Assembly (NCBI RefSeq): GCF_015351245.1
Contig: NZ_JADKSO010000004.1
Coordinates: 248,001-312,000, forward strand
Reading direction: 5' to 3'
Origin: Rathayibacter sp. VKM Ac-2879
GTDB taxonomy: Bacteria; Actinomycetota; Actinomycetes; Actinomycetales; Microbacteriaceae
DNA length: 64,000 bases
The translations under genes and the position numbers were made by a program. Within the stretch, counting starts at the first letter, position 1. Each line of letters starts with the position of its first letter. Positions 61,125-64,000 of the stretch are shown piece by piece. The notes under the pieces are model-generated. The model was not told the DNA's origin. It was given only the letters and a program-made list of their open reading frames with translations, and made no database searches.

Positions 61125-62930
61125 ATGGCGGAACCCCGAGCGACCAGACCTCTGCGCGACTACGCGGCGATCGGCGACGGGCGCACCGTCGCCCTGATCG
61201 CCTCGGACGGCAGCGTCGACTGGATGCCGGTGCCCGATCTGGGCTCGACGCCCGCCTTCGCCGCGCTCGTCGACGGTCGCTCGGGAGGCTGCGTCGAGCT
61301 CGCTCCGGAGGAGCCCGCCGAGACCACGCGCCGCTACCTGCACGACACGAACGTCCTCGAGACCACCTTCACGACGGCGTCGGGGACCGTGCGGGTGACG
61401 GACGCGCTCGTCACCGGCATCGCGGGACGACTCCCGTGGGCCGAGCTCGCACGGCGCATCGACGGCGTGGTCGGCGAGGTGCGGATGCGGTGGGCTGTAC
61501 GCCCGGGCACCGGGCTGGGCACGTTCTCGCCGTGGATCCAGAACGCCGACGGACGCTCCCTGATCCGTGCCGGCGACGTGACCATCGGCGTCACGGGCCA
61601 CGATCACGGGCCCGACGGGGATCATGCCCCCTCGGGAGCGGGCGACGCGCTCACCGGCTCGTTCCTCGCCCGGCCGGAGTCACGCCACGTGCTCGTCGTC
61701 TCGGCGACGCACGACGAGCCCCTGCACTTCCCCGTCGCCGAGAACGTCGACCGTGGCATCGACCGCACCGTCCGCAGCTGGCAGGACTGGTCGGAGGAGT
61801 TCTCGTACGACGGCCCGTGGGCGGAGGCCGTGCAGCGCAGCGCCTTGGCCCTGAAGCTGCTGATCTACTCGCCCACCGGAGCGATCGCGGCGGCCGCGAC
61901 CACCTCCCTCCCCGAGTCGCCGCTCGGCGGCAAGAACTGGGACTACCGCTTCGCCTGGGTGCGCGACGCCGCCTACACGGCACACGCTCTCGTGCGTTTC
62001 GGCCTGCGGGAGGAGACGCACGCGGCGCTCTCGTGGCTCCTGCGCACGATCAAGGAGCACGGGCCGGAACTGCACATCTTCTACGGCCTCGACGGCTCGA
62101 TGCCCGCGGGGCTGCGCGAGTACGACGTCCCGGGCTATGCGGGGATCGGTCCGGTCGTCTCGGGCAACGGTGCGCAGCGTCAGGTGCAGCTCGGCGTCTT
62201 CGGCGACCTCTTCGACATCTGCCGCATCTACGTCGACGAGGGGAACGTGCTCGACATCCAGACGGGGCAGCTGCTTGCGCGGGTGGCCGACACCACCTGC
62301 GACCTCTGGCGCAATCGCGACGCGGGGATGTGGGAGTTGGAGGAGGAGCAGCATTACACCTCCTCGAAGATGGGCTGCTGGCAGGCGCTGGACGCGGCCG
62401 TGCACCTCGCCGAGCTCGGGCAGGTCGCCGGCAGCCCCGACCGCTGGCGTTTCGAGCGCGATCGCATCCGCGACTGGATCGAGGAGAACTGCTGGTCGGA
62501 GACGTGGGGCTCGTACGTGATGTTCCCCGGTAGCGAGGAGCTCGACGCCTCCGTGCTTTTGCACGCTCCGAGCGGCTACGAGCGCGGCGAGCGGATGATC
62601 TCGACGATCGACGCGCTGGTGGCGGAGCTGGGCCGCGGTGCACTCCTGTTCCGCTATTCCGGGATGGAGGGCGAGGAGCATCCCTTCGTCGCGTGCTCGT
62701 TCTGGCTCGTCTCGGCGCTCGCCTGCGTGGGCCGGCACGACGAGTCTGTTGCGCTGATGGACGAACTGGTGGCGACGATCCCGAACGATGTCGGCCTGAT
62801 GTCCGAGATGGTCGCGGTCGATGATCTCGCGTTCTGGGGGAACCTCCCCCAGGGGCTCAGTCATCTGGCGCTCATCAACGCCGCGATCACGATCGAGGAG
62901 CTCGCGCCCGAGAGGACCGGCGGCCCGTAA
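61125..62930 (+). CDS. GH15 glycoside hydrolase (trehalase/glucoamylase-like)
   Basis: A 601-residue protein with an N-terminal GH15 beta-sandwich (TRPLRDYAAIGDGRTVALIASDGSVDWMPVPD) and an alpha/alpha barrel: KNWDYRFAWVRDAAYTAHALVRFGL near 285 contains the conserved Trp-Arg-Asp, and EELDASVLLHAP and CSFWLVSALACVG complete the active site. In actinobacteria such proteins often hydrolyse trehalose or alpha-1,1/1,4 glucans. There is no signal peptide, so it is cytoplasmic. ATG 61125 is adjacent to GAGGG. Confidence 0.9.
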   Translation: MAEPRATRPLRDYAAIGDGRTVALIASDGSVDWMPVPDLGSTPAFAALVDGRSGGCVELAPEEPAETTRRYLHDTNVLETTFTTASGTVRVTDALVTGIAGRLPWAELARRIDGVVGEVRMRWAVRPGTGLGTFSPWIQNADGRSLIRAGDVTIGVTGHDHGPDGDHAPSGAGDALTGSFLARPESRHVLVVSATHDEPLHFPVAENVDRGIDRTVRSWQDWSEEFSYDGPWAEAVQRSALALKLLIYSPTGAIAAAATTSLPESPLGGKNWDYRFAWVRDAAYTAHALVRFGLREETHAALSWLLRTIKEHGPELHIFYGLDGSMPAGLREYDVPGYAGIGPVVSGNGAQRQVQLGVFGDLFDICRIYVDEGNVLDIQTGQLLARVADTTCDLWRNRDAGMWELEEEQHYTSSKMGCWQALDAAVHLAELGQVAGSPDRWRFERDRIRDWIEENCWSETWGSYVMFPGSEELDASVLLHAPSGYERGERMISTIDALVAELGRGALLFRYSGMEGEEHPFVACSFWLVSALACVGRHDESVALMDELVATIPNDVGLMSEMVAVDDLAFWGNLPQGLSHLALINAAITIEELAPERTGGP

Positions 62931-63031
62931 CCCCGTCCGCAGCGTCGGCGCAACCCGTTGAGGGAGCAGCGCAGGGGAGCGTAGACCGGTATCGCCCCCT
63001 CGAACCGCAGCTGCAAAGGAGACCCCGCCCC

Positions 63032-63832
63032 ATGGACCTCGGACTCACCGGCCGCACCGCCCTCGTCACCGGAGGCGACTCCGGCATCGGCTGGACCACC
63101 GCGAAGCTGCTGCTCGCGGAGGGCGTCACTCTCGTGATCTCGGATAAGGACCAGGGGGCGCTCGACGAGGCTGCTGCCCGGCTCGATGCGCCGGAGGGGC
63201 GCCTGCACGCGTTCGCCGCTGACGTCACGAGCACGGAGCAGCTCGCCGAGCTACACCGCCGCGTCGCCGAGTCGGTCGGCGAGATCGACATCCTCGTGCA
63301 GTGCTCCGGGATCACCGGGGCGCAGGGTCTGTTCCACGAGATCGACGACGAGGGCTGGACCACCACCCTCGAGGTCGATCTGCTGGGGCCGGTGCGGCTC
63401 GTGCGCGAGTTCCTGCCCGATCTGCGCGCGGGAGGCTGGGGCCGACTCGTGCTCCTCGCCTCCGAGGACGCGGTGCAGCCTTACGACGACGAGCTGCCCT
63501 ACTGCGCCGCGAAGGCGGGCGTCCTCGCCTTCGCCAAGGGCCTCTCGCGCTCCTACGCGCAAGAGGGCCTGCTGGTGAACACGGTCTCTCCCGCGTTCAT
63601 CCACACCCCGATGACCGACGCGATGATGCAGAGACGCGCCGACCAGCGGGGGACCTCGGCCGACGAGGCGATCTCGTCGTTCCTCGACGAGAAGCGCCCG
63701 TACATGGAGCTCAAGCGCCGGGGCGAGCCGGAGGAAGTCGCGGCCGTCATCGCCTTCCTCTGCTCCGACCGAGCCTCCTTCGTGAACGGATCGAACTACC
63801 GCGTCGACTCCGGATCGGTTGCGACCCTCTGA
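63032..63832 (+). CDS. Short-chain dehydrogenase/reductase
   Basis: A 266-residue classical SDR. TGGDSGIGWTTAKL near residue 13, catalytic Ser-Tyr-Lys with YCAAKAGVLAFAKGL near 152 and NGSNYRVDSGS at the C-terminus; the segment PAFIHTPMTDAMMQRR and RGEPEEVAAVIAFLCSDRASF are usual. The cofactor is probably NAD given the acidic SDKDQG after strand 2. Substrate unknown. AAAGGAG precedes ATG 63032. The next gene starts 97 bp later. Confidence 0.92.
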   Translation: MDLGLTGRTALVTGGDSGIGWTTAKLLLAEGVTLVISDKDQGALDEAAARLDAPEGRLHAFAADVTSTEQLAELHRRVAESVGEIDILVQCSGITGAQGLFHEIDDEGWTTTLEVDLLGPVRLVREFLPDLRAGGWGRLVLLASEDAVQPYDDELPYCAAKAGVLAFAKGLSRSYAQEGLLVNTVSPAFIHTPMTDAMMQRRADQRGTSADEAISSFLDEKRPYMELKRRGEPEEVAAVIAFLCSDRASFVNGSNYRVDSGSVATL

Positions 63833-63928
63833 CCCTGCGCGTCCCACATCCGGGGGGCGCCCAGCCGAAGAAGCCACACTGGGGAGCGGGTCACCGCACC
63901 CCGGCACTGCAAGAGAAAGGAACGGTCC

Positions 63929-64000
63929 ATGACCACCACCCTCGAACGCCACGTCGAAGCCCCCGCGGGCTCCGGTGCCAAGACCAGCCGCCGCCAGAAC
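63929..64000 (+). CDS. Unknown protein, N-terminal 24 residues (runs off the window)
   Basis: ATG 63929, behind AGAAAGGAACG, opens MTTTLERHVEAPAGSGAKTS and continues past the window end. A strong ribosome-binding site supports it as a real start. Nothing recognisable is present in 24 residues. Confidence 0.6.
   Translation, partial: MTTTLERHVEAPAGSGAKTSRRQN

Noticed and set aside
1-64000. tRNA, rRNA, tmRNA or riboswitch in the intergenic gaps.
   Set aside because: I read the gaps above 100 bp and saw no cloverleaf with a T-loop GTTCGAATC-like core and no classic aptamer core. A covariance-model scan was not possible here.

Overview
The window is GC-rich chromosomal DNA with mostly G/C-ending codons, frequent GTG starts and many 1-4 bp stop/start overlaps. 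A mycothiol glycosyltransferase (mshA), polyphosphate glucokinase, a bS22-type 32-aa ribosomal protein, menaquinone (menC) and Ccs-type cytochrome c maturation genes, and a fused OleBC protein point to a high-GC actinobacterium. My inference is the Microbacteriaceae; I cannot name the genus. No rRNA, tRNA, CRISPR array, prophage or insertion sequence was found, so this looks like ordinary core chromosome with a few accessory or decaying genes.

Layout. 1-1289: a truncated TetR gene and a quinone-oxidoreductase gene broken by a 62-bp duplication. 5379-1383 (minus): a five-gene, tightly overlapping copper operon (copper chaperone, CopA ATPase, metallophosphoesterase, two conserved unknowns) behind a CsoR-like operator. 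5542-8286: two poorly known genes and a dNTP triphosphohydrolase. 8504-13190: the oleA-oleBC-oleD cluster for long-chain olefin (or beta-lactone) synthesis, closed by a strong bidirectional terminator facing a PadR regulator. 13998-20455: a putative phosphatase, ppgK, mshA and a large SWIM-SNF2 helicase. 22070-26995: two paralogous class A penicillin-binding proteins with PASTA domains in tandem. 27326-28896: cysK-cysE, in which cysE has no ordinary start codon.

28922-38435: photolyase, a MarR regulator, a receiver-less winged-helix regulator with a small Met/Cys-rich ORF upstream, upp, tadA, a glutamine amidotransferase with a newly recognised 46-aa partner gene, proC, a Trk potassium uptake pair, an ArsR-like regulator and the bS22-like gene. 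38643-42875: ABC transporter, histidine kinase and LuxR response regulator in one unit. 43003-47378: a family 2 glycosyltransferase, a glutaredoxin-like protein, a Dabb protein and a Pro/Asp-repeat surface protein. 47485-50287: a beta-galactosidase gene inactivated by an internal deletion with frameshift. 50434-51789: an archaeal-size aspartyl-tRNA synthetase. 52886-57693: phosphatase, thioredoxin-like lipoprotein, CcdA, ResB and CcsB, i.e. a complete System II cytochrome c maturation operon. 57802-64000: nucleoside hydrolase, menC, a membrane protein, a GH15 glucan/trehalose hydrolase, an SDR and the start of one further gene.

The least explained spot is 32262-32400: a 33-codon ORF with a CxxC tail, apparently leaderless, under a promoter carrying two dyads. 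It is the best candidate here for something undescribed.
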